From an uncultured Campylobacter sp. (lineage in GTDB: Bacteria > Campylobacterota > Campylobacteria > Campylobacterales > Campylobacteraceae): a stretch of 64,000 nucleotides of DNA. The translations under genes were made by a program, and so were the position numbers. Shown one piece after another: positions 1 through 8,565 of the stretch. How positions within the stretch are numbered: the stretch's first letter is position 1; every line of letters begins with the position of its first letter. The stretch spans positions 1-64,000 of the forward strand of contig NZ_CALHVM010000048.1 in assembly GCF_938039205.1 (NCBI RefSeq), read 5' to 3'. Below the pieces are notes generated by a model that was not told the origin of the DNA, searched no databases, and saw nothing but the letters and a program-made list of their open reading frames with translations.

Positions 1-256
1 CGTTAATTACGGAGTTACCGCCGACGCGTCCCATCTTTTCTAGGATTAGGACTTTGTTGCCCTTTTCGGCTGCGGTGATACCGGCTGCTAGTCCTGCAAA
101 GCCAGAGCCCACGATGACTACATCCCACTCTTCGTCAAATTTGACGTCTTTAGCGTTAACGGCTGCTTGCGCATTTACTCCGCCTAGAGCCAAAGCTCCG
201 GCACCTACCATACTTAACTTAACAAAATCTCTTCTTGAAACGTTTGAGTTTTTCAT
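1..256 (-). CDS. Flavocytochrome c / fumarate reductase-type flavoprotein, N-terminal part
   Basis: Only the first 85 codons are in the window; the gene runs off the left edge. An ATG at 254-256 follows a good AAGGAG site. The N-terminus carries a twin-arginine signal (SRRDFVK) and a small hydrophobic stretch, so the protein is probably folded with its cofactor in the cytoplasm and exported by Tat to the periplasm. Around residues 45-75 is a Rossmann FAD-binding motif (VIVGSGFAGLAAG) followed by the acidic strand end ILEKMGRVGGNS. This is typical of the fumarate reductase/succinate dehydrogenase flavoprotein family, including periplasmic fumarate, methacrylate or urocanate reductases. The substrate cannot be told from this fragment. 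Confidence 0.85.
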   Translation of the reverse strand, partial: MKNSNVSRRDFVKLSMVGAGALALGGVNAQAAVNAKDVKFDEEWDVVIVGSGFAGLAAGITAAEKGNKVLILEKMGRVGGNSVIN

Positions 257-687
257 AGCTTCTCCTTAAATTTACTTAGCTATTACCTGTAAATCTTTAA
301 TTTACGACTCTACTCTAAATACCTTTATTACTATTGGCGTCTTTTGGGCGTCCTCCTTAGATTAAATTTATTTTATCTAGTGTTATTATAGGACTTAACT
401 TTAAAGAATAAGCTTAAATGAATGTGTAATTTGGAATTTATTTGTAATATTTAAAGATTTATTTAGCCTAAAAACGTGATTATATCGGGATATAGATAGA
501 ACAAAAAGAAATTTGAATTTAGTCTAATTAAATTGATTTATTATGCAAAATTTAAAGATATAAAAATATATTTGATCAAATTTTGGCGATAATATAAAAT
601 TTAAGGGCAGGGTAAATTTAGAAAATCGGCAAAATTTATAGAGAAAAGGCGGCAAATTTGAATACATTTGCCGCCTAAAAGCTAAAT
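257..687. other. Intergenic region, 431 nt, AT-rich
   Basis: No convincing gene. The region is strongly AT-rich with scattered AAATTT words. It must hold the promoter of the minus-strand flavoprotein gene, but I see no unambiguous -10 box or terminator. Confidence 0.5.
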
Positions 688-1500
688 TTAGCCCAGTCTT
701 TTATATAAAATTTGAGAAAATCCCCATAGGTGCCTAGCTTGTACGAGTTCGGTTTTTTCGAGTTTTGCCACCATCATCTCTTCGTTTTTACCTAGGCGAG
801 AAACTACCTCGCCAAAGGGGCTAATAAGCATCGAATCGCCGTAAAAGCTCCATTGCTCGCCGCTTGCGGCCTTGTGGTTGCCGACTCGGTTTACGCGCAG
901 GACATAGGCGTTGTTCGTAAAGGCGCGGGTCTTTAGTAGCTCCTCCCAGCGCATCTCGCTAAAAAACGTGCATGCGGTGGGAACTACGACGGCATCGACC
1001 TTCTTGCGTGCCATATACGCCCATGCCGCGTCAAAATGCGCCTCAAAGCCAAACATTACGCCGATTTTAAATTTTTCGTAGCTAAAGATGGGCAAATTTA
1101 GCTCGCCTTCAGTCTTGTTGGCAAAAAATTTCGCCTCGTTCCAGTGCGGATAGGGCATCAAGATCTGCTGCTCGTAAAAGCGCGACGACGCGGGGCTAAA
1201 TCTCGCCGCGACCTTGACGAAGCCTTTGCCTTTGGGTAGTACGAGCGGGGCTAGGATTTCTAGATTGTATTTTTGCGCCATCGCGGCAAGCGCGTGTTTT
1301 TTGCGCTCGCTTTGTTCTTTGATGAGGCTTTTTGGCATGAGCTCGAGCTCTTTAAAAAAGCTGTTTAGCACATATTCTCCGAGTACCACGAGCCTAGCGC
1401 CTTCACCCGCGCAAATCCTAAAATAATAATCCAGCCTCGACTCGCTCATGGGCTGAGTGGGTAGCTGCAAGGCGCAAACGGCTGTGGTAGCGTTATTCAT
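688..1500 (-). CDS. Nitrilase-fold (carbon-nitrogen hydrolase) protein, probably catalytically altered
   Basis: 270 residues. I start it at the ATG at 1498-1500 because AAAGGA lies 8 nt upstream; an ATG three codons earlier is less well placed. The fold signature of carbon-nitrogen hydrolases is present, with Glu near residue 42 (VVLGEY). However, where the family has Y-x-K-x-H-L the protein reads YEQQIL, and where it has the nucleophile context G-V-x-I-C-Y-D/E it reads GVMFGFE, so Lys and Cys of the Glu-Lys-Cys triad look replaced by Gln and Gly. It is the last gene of the ileS-to-xseB minus-strand run and overlaps xseB slightly. A binding or altered enzymatic role is inference. Confidence 0.8.
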   Translation of the reverse strand: MNNATTAVCALQLPTQPMSESRLDYYFRICAGEGARLVVLGEYVLNSFFKELELMPKSLIKEQSERKKHALAAMAQKYNLEILAPLVLPKGKGFVKVAARFSPASSRFYEQQILMPYPHWNEAKFFANKTEGELNLPIFSYEKFKIGVMFGFEAHFDAAWAYMARKKVDAVVVPTACTFFSEMRWEELLKTRAFTNNAYVLRVNRVGNHKAASGEQWSFYGDSMLISPFGEVVSRLGKNEEMMVAKLEKTELVQARHLWGFSQILYKRLG

Positions 1501-1687
1501 CGTCTGCATCCTTTACCACTAGCTTTGCGTTTTGCAGTATTTTGTCAGCTTCCTCGAGTAGCTTTTTGCCTTCTTTATGCAGCTTGACGCTTTGCTCTAG
1601 GCTTAAATTTTCGTCGCCGAGCTGTTTTAAAATTTCATTTGCTTTGGCGAGTTTGCTCTCAAAATCCTCGCTTAAATTTTCACTCAT
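1493..1687 (-). CDS. xseB: Exodeoxyribonuclease VII small subunit
   Basis: 64 residues, the usual length for XseB. It contains the family's leucine/glutamate-rich helical hairpin (FESKLAKANEIL, then LSLEQSVKLHKEGKKLLEEADKIL). It binds the large subunit XseA to form the exonuclease that degrades single-stranded DNA to short oligonucleotides. Its ATG overlaps the metX stop by 8 nt, indicating translational coupling. xseA is not in the window. Confidence 0.93.
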   Translation of the reverse strand: MSENLSEDFESKLAKANEILKQLGDENLSLEQSVKLHKEGKKLLEEADKILQNAKLVVKDADDE

Positions 1688-2780
1688 CTAAAACCTTTTT
1701 TATGATTTTTTCAAATTTATCTACTTCGACCAAAAACGCGTCGTGGCCGTAGTCGCTGTCTATCTCGTGGTAGTCGCACGCCTTGCCGATGCCCTGTAGC
1801 GTCTCGTGCATCTCGCGCATACAGCTTGGCGGAAACAGCATGTCGCCGCTAAATGCGACCAGCGTAACCTTGGCACAAATAGGCGAAAGGGCGTGCGCTA
1901 GGTCGTCGTAGTGGCGCGTGCAGTCAAAGATATTCATCATCTTTACGATGTAAAGGTAGCTCAGCGGATCAAAGCGCTTTGGAAAGCCGTGGCCGTTGTA
2001 CTCCATATAGCGATCGACCTGAAACCGCCCCGTAAGCTCGTAAAGACCGTCGGTTTCTACGTAGTTACGGCCAAATTTGGAGTCCATGGAGCTAGGCGAG
2101 AGAAAGCTGATGTGCCCCGCCATACGTCCTAGCGCCATGCCGGTTAGCCCCTGCGCGGCGATATCGTTTTCGTCGTATTGTCCGTCTTTGAAACCCGGAT
2201 CGCGCAGTATGCCCTCGATCGCGATTTTGTTAAACGCGATCGCCCAGGCCTTGCTCTGATAGGTGCTGGCTAGGATGATGACGTTTCTAGCAAAATTTGG
2301 AAACTCGATCGCAAAGCAAAGCGCCTGCATGCCGCCTAGGCTACCGCCCACGACCGCATGCGCGCGCTCTATACCTAAGTGCTCAAAAAGTCTCATCTGC
2401 GCCTTTACGACGTCGCTGATGGTTAGCACCGGAAAGCGCAAACGATACTGCTTGCCCGTGCTTTTTTCGATACTTAAGGGATTTGTAGAGCCGAAATTTG
2501 ATCCGAGGATATTTACGCAGATGACGAAAAATTTGTTCGTATCTATGCCCTTGCCCTCGCCAACTAGCGCGTCCCACCAACCAAATTTCTGCTCGTTTTC
2601 GTATCTGCCTGCGGCGTGGTGGCTGCCCGTTAGGGCGTGACAGACGACTATGACGTTGCTTTTATCCTCGTTTAGCTCGCCGTATGTTTCGTAGGCGAGC
2701 TCAAATTCGGGTAAAATTCGGCCACTCTCTAGATAGAGCGGCTCATCAAATTTTACTTTGCCGGTTTTTAAATTTAGCAC
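1680..2780 (-). CDS. metX: Homoserine O-acetyltransferase
   Basis: 366 residues, full length for the MetX alpha/beta-hydrolase family. It activates homoserine with acetyl-CoA (some members use succinyl-CoA) for methionine synthesis by sulfhydrylation. The nucleophile elbow GGSLGGMQAL places Ser at about residue 147; the Asp (SGDMLFPP) and His (YGHDAFLVE) of the triad are in the C-terminal part. It lies directly downstream of guaB (stop and start share the base at 2780) and overlaps xseB. Confidence 0.93.
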   Translation of the reverse strand: MLNLKTGKVKFDEPLYLESGRILPEFELAYETYGELNEDKSNVIVVCHALTGSHHAAGRYENEQKFGWWDALVGEGKGIDTNKFFVICVNILGSNFGSTNPLSIEKSTGKQYRLRFPVLTISDVVKAQMRLFEHLGIERAHAVVGGSLGGMQALCFAIEFPNFARNVIILASTYQSKAWAIAFNKIAIEGILRDPGFKDGQYDENDIAAQGLTGMALGRMAGHISFLSPSSMDSKFGRNYVETDGLYELTGRFQVDRYMEYNGHGFPKRFDPLSYLYIVKMMNIFDCTRHYDDLAHALSPICAKVTLVAFSGDMLFPPSCMREMHETLQGIGKACDYHEIDSDYGHDAFLVEVDKFEKIIKKVLDE

Positions 2781-4228
2781 TAATTGACTTTGTAGTTAGG
2801 GGCTTCTTGCGTGATGACGACGTCGTGGACGTGGCTCTCTTTTAGTCCAGCGCTCGTGATCTCGACAAACTGGGCTTTTTCCTGAAGTGTTTTGATATCT
2901 TTTGAGCCCATATAGCCCATCGCGCTTCGTAGGCCGCCAATTAGCTGATGTACGACCTCTTTTATGCTGCCTGCAAACGGTACGCGACCCTCGATACCCT
3001 CAGGCACGAGCTTGTCTTGCGCGGTGCCTTCTTGGAAATATCTATCGCTGCTACCTTTCGTCATCGCGCCGATGCTGCCCATACCGCGGTAGACTTTGTA
3101 CTGGCGTCCTTGGAATGTTATCACCTCGCCCGGAGTCTCCTCGCAACCAGCTAACAAGCTACCAGCCATCACGCAGCTAGCGCCTGCGGCTAGGGCTTTG
3201 GCTACGTCGCCTGAGTACTTTAGTCCGCCGTCTGCGATGACCGGGATACCGTATTTTGCAGCCTCGGCTGAGCAGCTATCGACGGCGAAAATTTGAGGTA
3301 CGCCTACGCCCGCTACTACGCGAGTGGTGCAGATGGAGCCTGGTCCTATGCCTACCTTGATACCGTCTGCGCCGGCTTCTGCTAGGTCTTTGACGGCGGC
3401 TGGGTTTGCGATATTTCCGGCTACGACGTCTACTTTTAGCTCGGCTTTAACCTGCCTTAATGTATCTATTACGCCTTTTGAGTGGCCGTGGGCGGAGTCT
3501 ATAACGATGACGTCAACGCCAGCTTCTGCTAGAGCTTTTGCTCTATCCATTTGGCCTACGCCGATGGCTGCTGCTACGCGGAGTCTGCCGTATGCGTCTT
3601 TGTTGGCGTTTGGATACTCTTTGCGTTTTTTTAGATCTTTTATGGTTATGAGGCCCTCTAGATGGCCGTCTTTATCGACGATAGGTAGTTTTTCTACGCG
3701 GTTTTGAGAGAAAATTTTCTCCGCGTCGTCTAGTGTGCAGCCCTTTGGAGCCGTGATTAGCGGAGCTTTGGTCATCCTATCTTTTACGAGGACGCTTCTG
3801 TCGTTTTCAAATCTCAAATCGCGGTTGGTTAGGATTCCTATTAGTTTATTTTCCTCGTCTACGACTGGAACGCCCGAGATATGCAGATCCGCCATCATAT
3901 CAAGCGCTGAGCCCACGCTGGCGTTTGGCGAGATGGAGATAGGATCGATGATTACGCCGCTTTCGCTTTTTTTCACGCGGCGGACCTCTTTGACCTGGCT
4001 TTGTATGTCCATATTTTTATGTATGACGCCGATACCGCCCAGACGCGCCATCATGATCGCCGCGCGGTGCTCGGTGACGGTGTCCATCGCAGCCGATACG
4101 ATCGGGATGTTTAGCTCCACGTTTCTGCTAAAGCGCGTTTTTATATCGACTTGTTTAGGCAAAATTTCGGAGTACTGCGGGACGAGCAAAACGTCGTCAA
4201 AGGTGAGAGCCTTCGTAACTATCTTCAT
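2780..4228 (-). CDS. guaB: Inosine-5'-monophosphate dehydrogenase
   Basis: 482 residues, normal length. It oxidises IMP to XMP with NAD+, the committed step of GMP synthesis. The catalytic loop GPGSICTTR has the active Cys at residue 300; two CBS domains lie at roughly 95-150 and 155-205 between halves of the TIM barrel; the flap region MGSIGAMTKGSSDRYFQ is intact. It sits 4 nt after gatA in the minus-strand cluster. GatA-GuaB-MetX neighbourhoods are familiar in Campylobacter (established knowledge, from memory). Confidence 0.97.
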   Translation of the reverse strand: MKIVTKALTFDDVLLVPQYSEILPKQVDIKTRFSRNVELNIPIVSAAMDTVTEHRAAIMMARLGGIGVIHKNMDIQSQVKEVRRVKKSESGVIIDPISISPNASVGSALDMMADLHISGVPVVDEENKLIGILTNRDLRFENDRSVLVKDRMTKAPLITAPKGCTLDDAEKIFSQNRVEKLPIVDKDGHLEGLITIKDLKKRKEYPNANKDAYGRLRVAAAIGVGQMDRAKALAEAGVDVIVIDSAHGHSKGVIDTLRQVKAELKVDVVAGNIANPAAVKDLAEAGADGIKVGIGPGSICTTRVVAGVGVPQIFAVDSCSAEAAKYGIPVIADGGLKYSGDVAKALAAGASCVMAGSLLAGCEETPGEVITFQGRQYKVYRGMGSIGAMTKGSSDRYFQEGTAQDKLVPEGIEGRVPFAGSIKEVVHQLIGGLRSAMGYMGSKDIKTLQEKAQFVEITSAGLKESHVHDVVITQEAPNYKVN

Positions 4229-4232
4229 GCGT

Positions 4233-5591
4233 TTATCCTTTTATAGAGTTTTCTAAACTAAGCGCGCCTTCTAGCAGCGTTTTTTCGTCCCACGCCTTTG
4301 CAATGAGCTGAGCAGAGACGTTTAGGCCGTCCGCGTCTTTAGCTACCGGAACTGAAATAGCAGGCAAACCGGCTAAATTTACGCTGATCGTATAGATGTC
4401 TGATAGATAGGAATCTAGCGGGTTTTTTAGCTCGCCAAATTTATACGCCGTGCTAGGGGCGACAGGCATCAAAATGAGGTCGCATTCGTTCAAAATTTGC
4501 TCATACTTGGCCTTAGTGTGGGCGCGAGCTTTTTGCGCTTTGATGTAGTATGCGTCGTAATAACCGCTGCTAAGCACGAAAGTACCGAGTAAAATTCGCT
4601 TTTTTACCTCTTCGCCGAACCCTTCCGAGCGTGAGTTGATATAGAGCTCTTTTAAATTTTTAGCTTCGGCTCTGCGTCCGTATCTTATGCCATCAAAGCG
4701 GCTGAGATTTGCGCTAGCTTCGGCCGTGGCGATGATGTAGTAGGTCGCGATATCGCATTTTGAGTTTTCTAAATTTTTATAGATTATCTTGTGGCCTACG
4801 GCTTTTAAAACATCGACCGCTTTTAAAAGCGCTTTTCTAGTCTCTTCTGAGGCTTCGTTTATGTAGTTTTCGATGACGCAGATCGTTAGTTTTTTATCCG
4901 CGTTTAACTTATCTGCTACGCTCTCAAATTTGATATCCGCGCTCGTGCTGTCTTTGTCGTCGTACCCTGCGATGATGTCGTACAGGATCGCGGCGTCCTC
5001 GACGTTTTGCGTTATCGGTCCGATCTGATCTAGCGAGCTAGAGTATGAGCCCAGACCGTATCTGCTCACGCGTCCGTAGGTCGGCTTTAGCCCTACGCAG
5101 CCGCAAAATGCCGCAGGCTGGCGTATCGAGCCGCCCGTATCGCTTCCTAGAGCAGCCACGGCTAGCCCGGCGCCGACCGCAGCCGCCGAGCCGCCCGAGC
5201 TGCCGCCCGGCACTCTTTCGCGGTTTAGGGGATTTAGTGTTTTACCGTAGTAGCTGTTTTCGGTCGTATTACCCATGGCGAATTCGTCCATATTCGTGCG
5301 GCCAAACGGCGCTAAGCCCGCCGCTAGCAGCTTTTCTATAACCGTCGCGTTATAAGGCGCGATGTAGCCTTGTAAAATTTTAGACGCGCTAGTTACGCTC
5401 CAGCCTTTTACCTGGATGTTGTCTTTTATGGCAATAGGTACGCCAGCACCCAGTTTGTCAAGCGGCAAATTTGCCAACTGCTCGACGTAAGCGCCAAGCT
5501 CCCTATCTGCGAAAATTTTCTTTTCCAGCTCGTTTCTAAGCTCGGCTACTTCGCCGGCACTTAGCTTTAGAGCCTCTTTTAAAGTTATCAT
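4233..5591 (-). CDS. gatA: Glutamyl-tRNA(Gln)/aspartyl-tRNA(Asn) amidotransferase subunit A
   Basis: 452 residues. It is the amidase subunit of GatCAB, which converts mischarged Glu-tRNA(Gln) and Asp-tRNA(Asn) to the correct aminoacyl-tRNAs. The amidase-signature catalytic triad is visible: Lys at about 56 (AIKDNI), the cis-Ser in GGSSGGS at about 131, and nucleophile Ser at about 155 in GSDTGGSIRQP. Its ATG overlaps the stop of the upstream small membrane-protein ORF (ATGA), so the two should be translationally coupled. gatB and gatC are not present here. Confidence 0.96.
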   Translation of the reverse strand: MITLKEALKLSAGEVAELRNELEKKIFADRELGAYVEQLANLPLDKLGAGVPIAIKDNIQVKGWSVTSASKILQGYIAPYNATVIEKLLAAGLAPFGRTNMDEFAMGNTTENSYYGKTLNPLNRERVPGGSSGGSAAAVGAGLAVAALGSDTGGSIRQPAAFCGCVGLKPTYGRVSRYGLGSYSSSLDQIGPITQNVEDAAILYDIIAGYDDKDSTSADIKFESVADKLNADKKLTICVIENYINEASEETRKALLKAVDVLKAVGHKIIYKNLENSKCDIATYYIIATAEASANLSRFDGIRYGRRAEAKNLKELYINSRSEGFGEEVKKRILLGTFVLSSGYYDAYYIKAQKARAHTKAKYEQILNECDLILMPVAPSTAYKFGELKNPLDSYLSDIYTISVNLAGLPAISVPVAKDADGLNVSAQLIAKAWDEKTLLEGALSLENSIKG

Positions 5592-5695
5592 TTTTTATCC
5601 TTAAATTTTATTACCGCTACGATACCTGCGGCTGTGACCGCGAGGATGGCCGCGATGGTCGCCGCGACGAACCAAGCGGAGATGGGCTCAGACAT
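5588..5695 (-). CDS. 35-residue membrane peptide between ileS and gatA
   Basis: A short gene reading MSEPISAWFVAATIAAILAV and then TAAGIVAVIKFKDKK. It has one clear transmembrane helix (about residues 8-29) and a lysine-rich C-terminus, so probably inside-positive topology. The start overlaps the end of ileS by 8 nt and its TGA overlaps the gatA ATG, which argues that it is really translated as part of the operon. Small hydrophobic ORFs of this kind sit upstream of gatA in related species as I recall, but the function is unknown. Confidence 0.75.
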   Translation of the reverse strand: MSEPISAWFVAATIAAILAVTAAGIVAVIKFKDKK

Positions 5696-8444
5696 TTTTT
5701 AGTACCTTTTCGCATCTCGGGCAGGTTTCGCCGTCGTGCTTAGCGGTAAATTTCCAACATCTCGGGCACTTGTGACGCGTCGATAAAACGAGTTTAAATT
5801 TATCGTTTCCGACATCAAATTCTGCTAGGCCGTCGCTACCGTCCAGGCTTTGGACGTCGCTAACCATATACCAGTCGCTGATCTCGTTTATATCTTCACT
5901 TAGGATCAAATTTGAGCTTGTTTGTAGTACGAGTTCTAGGGTCGATTTTATCTTTTTATCTTTTTTGAGTACGTCGATTAGCTCGAAAAACTTCTCGCGG
6001 CTAGCCACTAGCAGCTCGTCGTCTACATTAAACTCAAAATCTAGCGGCGCGTACTCTAGATCAAAGGCGTCGGTTGCGCCGTTTTTTATGATCTCAGGCG
6101 CATAGTCCATCACCTCATCCACGGTGTACGTGAGCGTAGGAGCGATGAGCGGCAGGAGCGCTCTGGTGATTAGAGCCATCGCGCTTTGAGCCGAGCGGCG
6201 AGTGTCGCTATCTTTGGCATCGCAGTATAGGCGGTCTTTGCAGATATCAAGATATATGCCGCTTAAATCCGCGCTTAGGAAGTTCATCAGCAGGCTAAAG
6301 CCTTTTGAGAAATCATAGTTTCTAAACGCCGCTTCGGCCTCGTCGAATGCCTTTTTCGCGCGGCTTAGTATCCAGCGGTCTAGGATGTTGAAATTTGACG
6401 TTTCGATATCCTCTAGATCGTTTACGTTGGCTAGCAGAAATCTTATCGTATTACGTATTTTTCGGTATTGCTCGCTTACTTGCTTTAGGATGTTTTCGCT
6501 GATTTTTAGGTCGCTGGAGTAGTCGCTAAGCGCAACCCAAAGGCGTAAAATTTCCACGCCGTAGGTTTTAGCTACGTCTGCGGGAGCTACGACGTTGCCC
6601 TTGCTTTTACTCATCTTTTGACCGTTTTCATCGACGGTAAATCCATGCGTGAGCACGCTTCTATACGGCGCTCTTCCTTGTGCGGCGCAGCTTAGCAGTA
6701 GGGAGCTTTGGAACCAGCCTCTGTGCTGATCGCTGCCCTCTAGATACATATCGGACGGATAGCTACCCGCATCGTAGTCGCCGCTTTTTAGCACAGCAGC
6801 CCACGTCGAGCCGCTGTCAAACCAGACGTCTAGGATGTCCATAACTTTTTCTAAATTTTGCGGCTCGTATTTGCAGTTTGCCGGCAAGAGATCCTTGGTC
6901 TCGCTATCCCACCACGCGTCAGCGCCTTTTTGCTCAAATATCGCCGCTACGTTATCTAAAATTTTATCATCAAATATCGGCTCTTTAGTATCCTTATGTC
7001 TAAAAAACGCTATCGGCACGCCCCAGTCGCGTTGGCGCGAGATACACCAGTCGGGACGATTTTCTATCATCGAGCCTATCCTTTTTACGCCGCTTGCAGG
7101 GTAAAATTTGACGTTTTCAAGCTCTTTTAGCGCGACTTCTCGTAGCGTTTTGCCGTCGATTTTCGGCTCGTCCATCGCGATAAACCACTGCTTCGTAGCG
7201 CGGTAGATAACGGGCTTATGTGTCCTCCAGCAAAACGGATAGGAGTGGACAAATTTACTCGCTTTTAGCAAATTTGAGCCTAAAAGCTCTAAAATTTTCT
7301 CGTTTGCTTTAAAGATATGCATACCGATTAGTTCGTCCGCTACGCCCTCTGGAAATAACTTTTTCGCCTTTAGCGTTTCGTCGTACAGACCGCCTTCATC
7401 GACGGGCATGATGACTTCGATGCCGTATTTTAGGCTCACGTGGTAGTCGTCCTCGCCGTGACCCGGAGCAGTGTGAACTAGACCCGTACCGCCGTCCATA
7501 GTGACGTGATCGCCTAAGATAAATAGCGATTTTCTGCCGTTTAGCGGATTAACTGCGTGCAGGTTTTCAAGCTCGGCAGAGGCGAATTCTTTTAAAATTT
7601 CGCCCTTGGTTAGACCTTCTTTTTCTAGTTCGCCAAGCATCTCTTTGGCAAATATCAAATTTTCAGCCGTCAAAACGTAAATTTCATTTGGATTTAGCGA
7701 GATGGCTTGGTTCGCCGGCAGCGTCCAAGGCGTAGTCGTCCAGATGACCGCGCTGGCGTCTTTTGCACCGATTTTTGCGGCGGCTTCTTCGCCTAGCTTA
7801 AACGCGACGTAGATGCTGTAGTCCTCTTTGTCCTCGTACTCGACCTCTGCTTCGGCTAGGGCGCTTCTAGCCGCCCAGCTCCAGTATACCGGCTTGCTTC
7901 GCTCGATCAAAAGTCCGCGCTTGGCGACTTTGCAAAGCGTTTTGTAAATTTCGGCTTCAAATTTAAATTTCATCGTCAGATACGGATCGTCCCAGTCGCT
8001 GGCGACGCCTAGCTGCTTAAAGCTCTCCTTTTGCACCTCGATAAATTCTCTGGCGTGCTCGCGGCAAAGCTCGCGGATTTGCGTTTTGCTTAGACTCTTT
8101 TTCTTGTCGCCCAGTTTTACCTCGACTTGCTGCTCGATTGGTAGTCCGTGGCAGTCCCAGCCCGGCGTAAATCTCACGTTTTCGCCGAAGAAATAGTGCG
8201 TTTTTAAGATGATGTCTTTTAGTGTTTTGTTTAGCGCGTGTCCGATGTGGATGTTGCCGTTGGCGTATGGAGGGCCGTCGTGCAGAGTGAAGCTTTTTGC
8301 GGCTTTTTGCCTTTTAGCTTTCATTTTTTCGTAGATTTTTCTATCGTCAAACCACGATTTTAAGCGTTTTGGTTCGTTTTCCGGCAGGTTGCCGCGCATG
8401 GGAAATTCGGTGTTTGGAAGCAATAATGTATCTTTGTAATCCAT
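5688..8444 (-). CDS. ileS: Isoleucyl-tRNA synthetase
   Basis: 918 residues, full-length class I synthetase. The HIGH motif is at residues 66-69 (GNIHIGHALNKT) and KMSKS in GQKMSKSKGN; the connective-peptide editing domain (WTTTPWTLPANQAI) is between them. The C-terminal zinc finger CPRCWKF...CPRCEKV is intact. It charges tRNA(Ile) with isoleucine and hydrolyses Val-tRNA(Ile). It is the first gene of the minus-strand cluster, transcribed away from the cinA-like gene. Confidence 0.98.
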   Translation of the reverse strand: MDYKDTLLLPNTEFPMRGNLPENEPKRLKSWFDDRKIYEKMKAKRQKAAKSFTLHDGPPYANGNIHIGHALNKTLKDIILKTHYFFGENVRFTPGWDCHGLPIEQQVEVKLGDKKKSLSKTQIRELCREHAREFIEVQKESFKQLGVASDWDDPYLTMKFKFEAEIYKTLCKVAKRGLLIERSKPVYWSWAARSALAEAEVEYEDKEDYSIYVAFKLGEEAAAKIGAKDASAVIWTTTPWTLPANQAISLNPNEIYVLTAENLIFAKEMLGELEKEGLTKGEILKEFASAELENLHAVNPLNGRKSLFILGDHVTMDGGTGLVHTAPGHGEDDYHVSLKYGIEVIMPVDEGGLYDETLKAKKLFPEGVADELIGMHIFKANEKILELLGSNLLKASKFVHSYPFCWRTHKPVIYRATKQWFIAMDEPKIDGKTLREVALKELENVKFYPASGVKRIGSMIENRPDWCISRQRDWGVPIAFFRHKDTKEPIFDDKILDNVAAIFEQKGADAWWDSETKDLLPANCKYEPQNLEKVMDILDVWFDSGSTWAAVLKSGDYDAGSYPSDMYLEGSDQHRGWFQSSLLLSCAAQGRAPYRSVLTHGFTVDENGQKMSKSKGNVVAPADVAKTYGVEILRLWVALSDYSSDLKISENILKQVSEQYRKIRNTIRFLLANVNDLEDIETSNFNILDRWILSRAKKAFDEAEAAFRNYDFSKGFSLLMNFLSADLSGIYLDICKDRLYCDAKDSDTRRSAQSAMALITRALLPLIAPTLTYTVDEVMDYAPEIIKNGATDAFDLEYAPLDFEFNVDDELLVASREKFFELIDVLKKDKKIKSTLELVLQTSSNLILSEDINEISDWYMVSDVQSLDGSDGLAEFDVGNDKFKLVLSTRHKCPRCWKFTAKHDGETCPRCEKVLKNV

Positions 8445-8565
8445 AGGTTCGCCTTGAAGTAAAAAATTGGTAGATTTTATCCAAACGGCGATTAAATGCT
8501 ACTGAAAAAACGCTATTTTAAGCTAAATTTATGTAAGATGTTTTCGGCTTTTAAAGGAGAAAACA

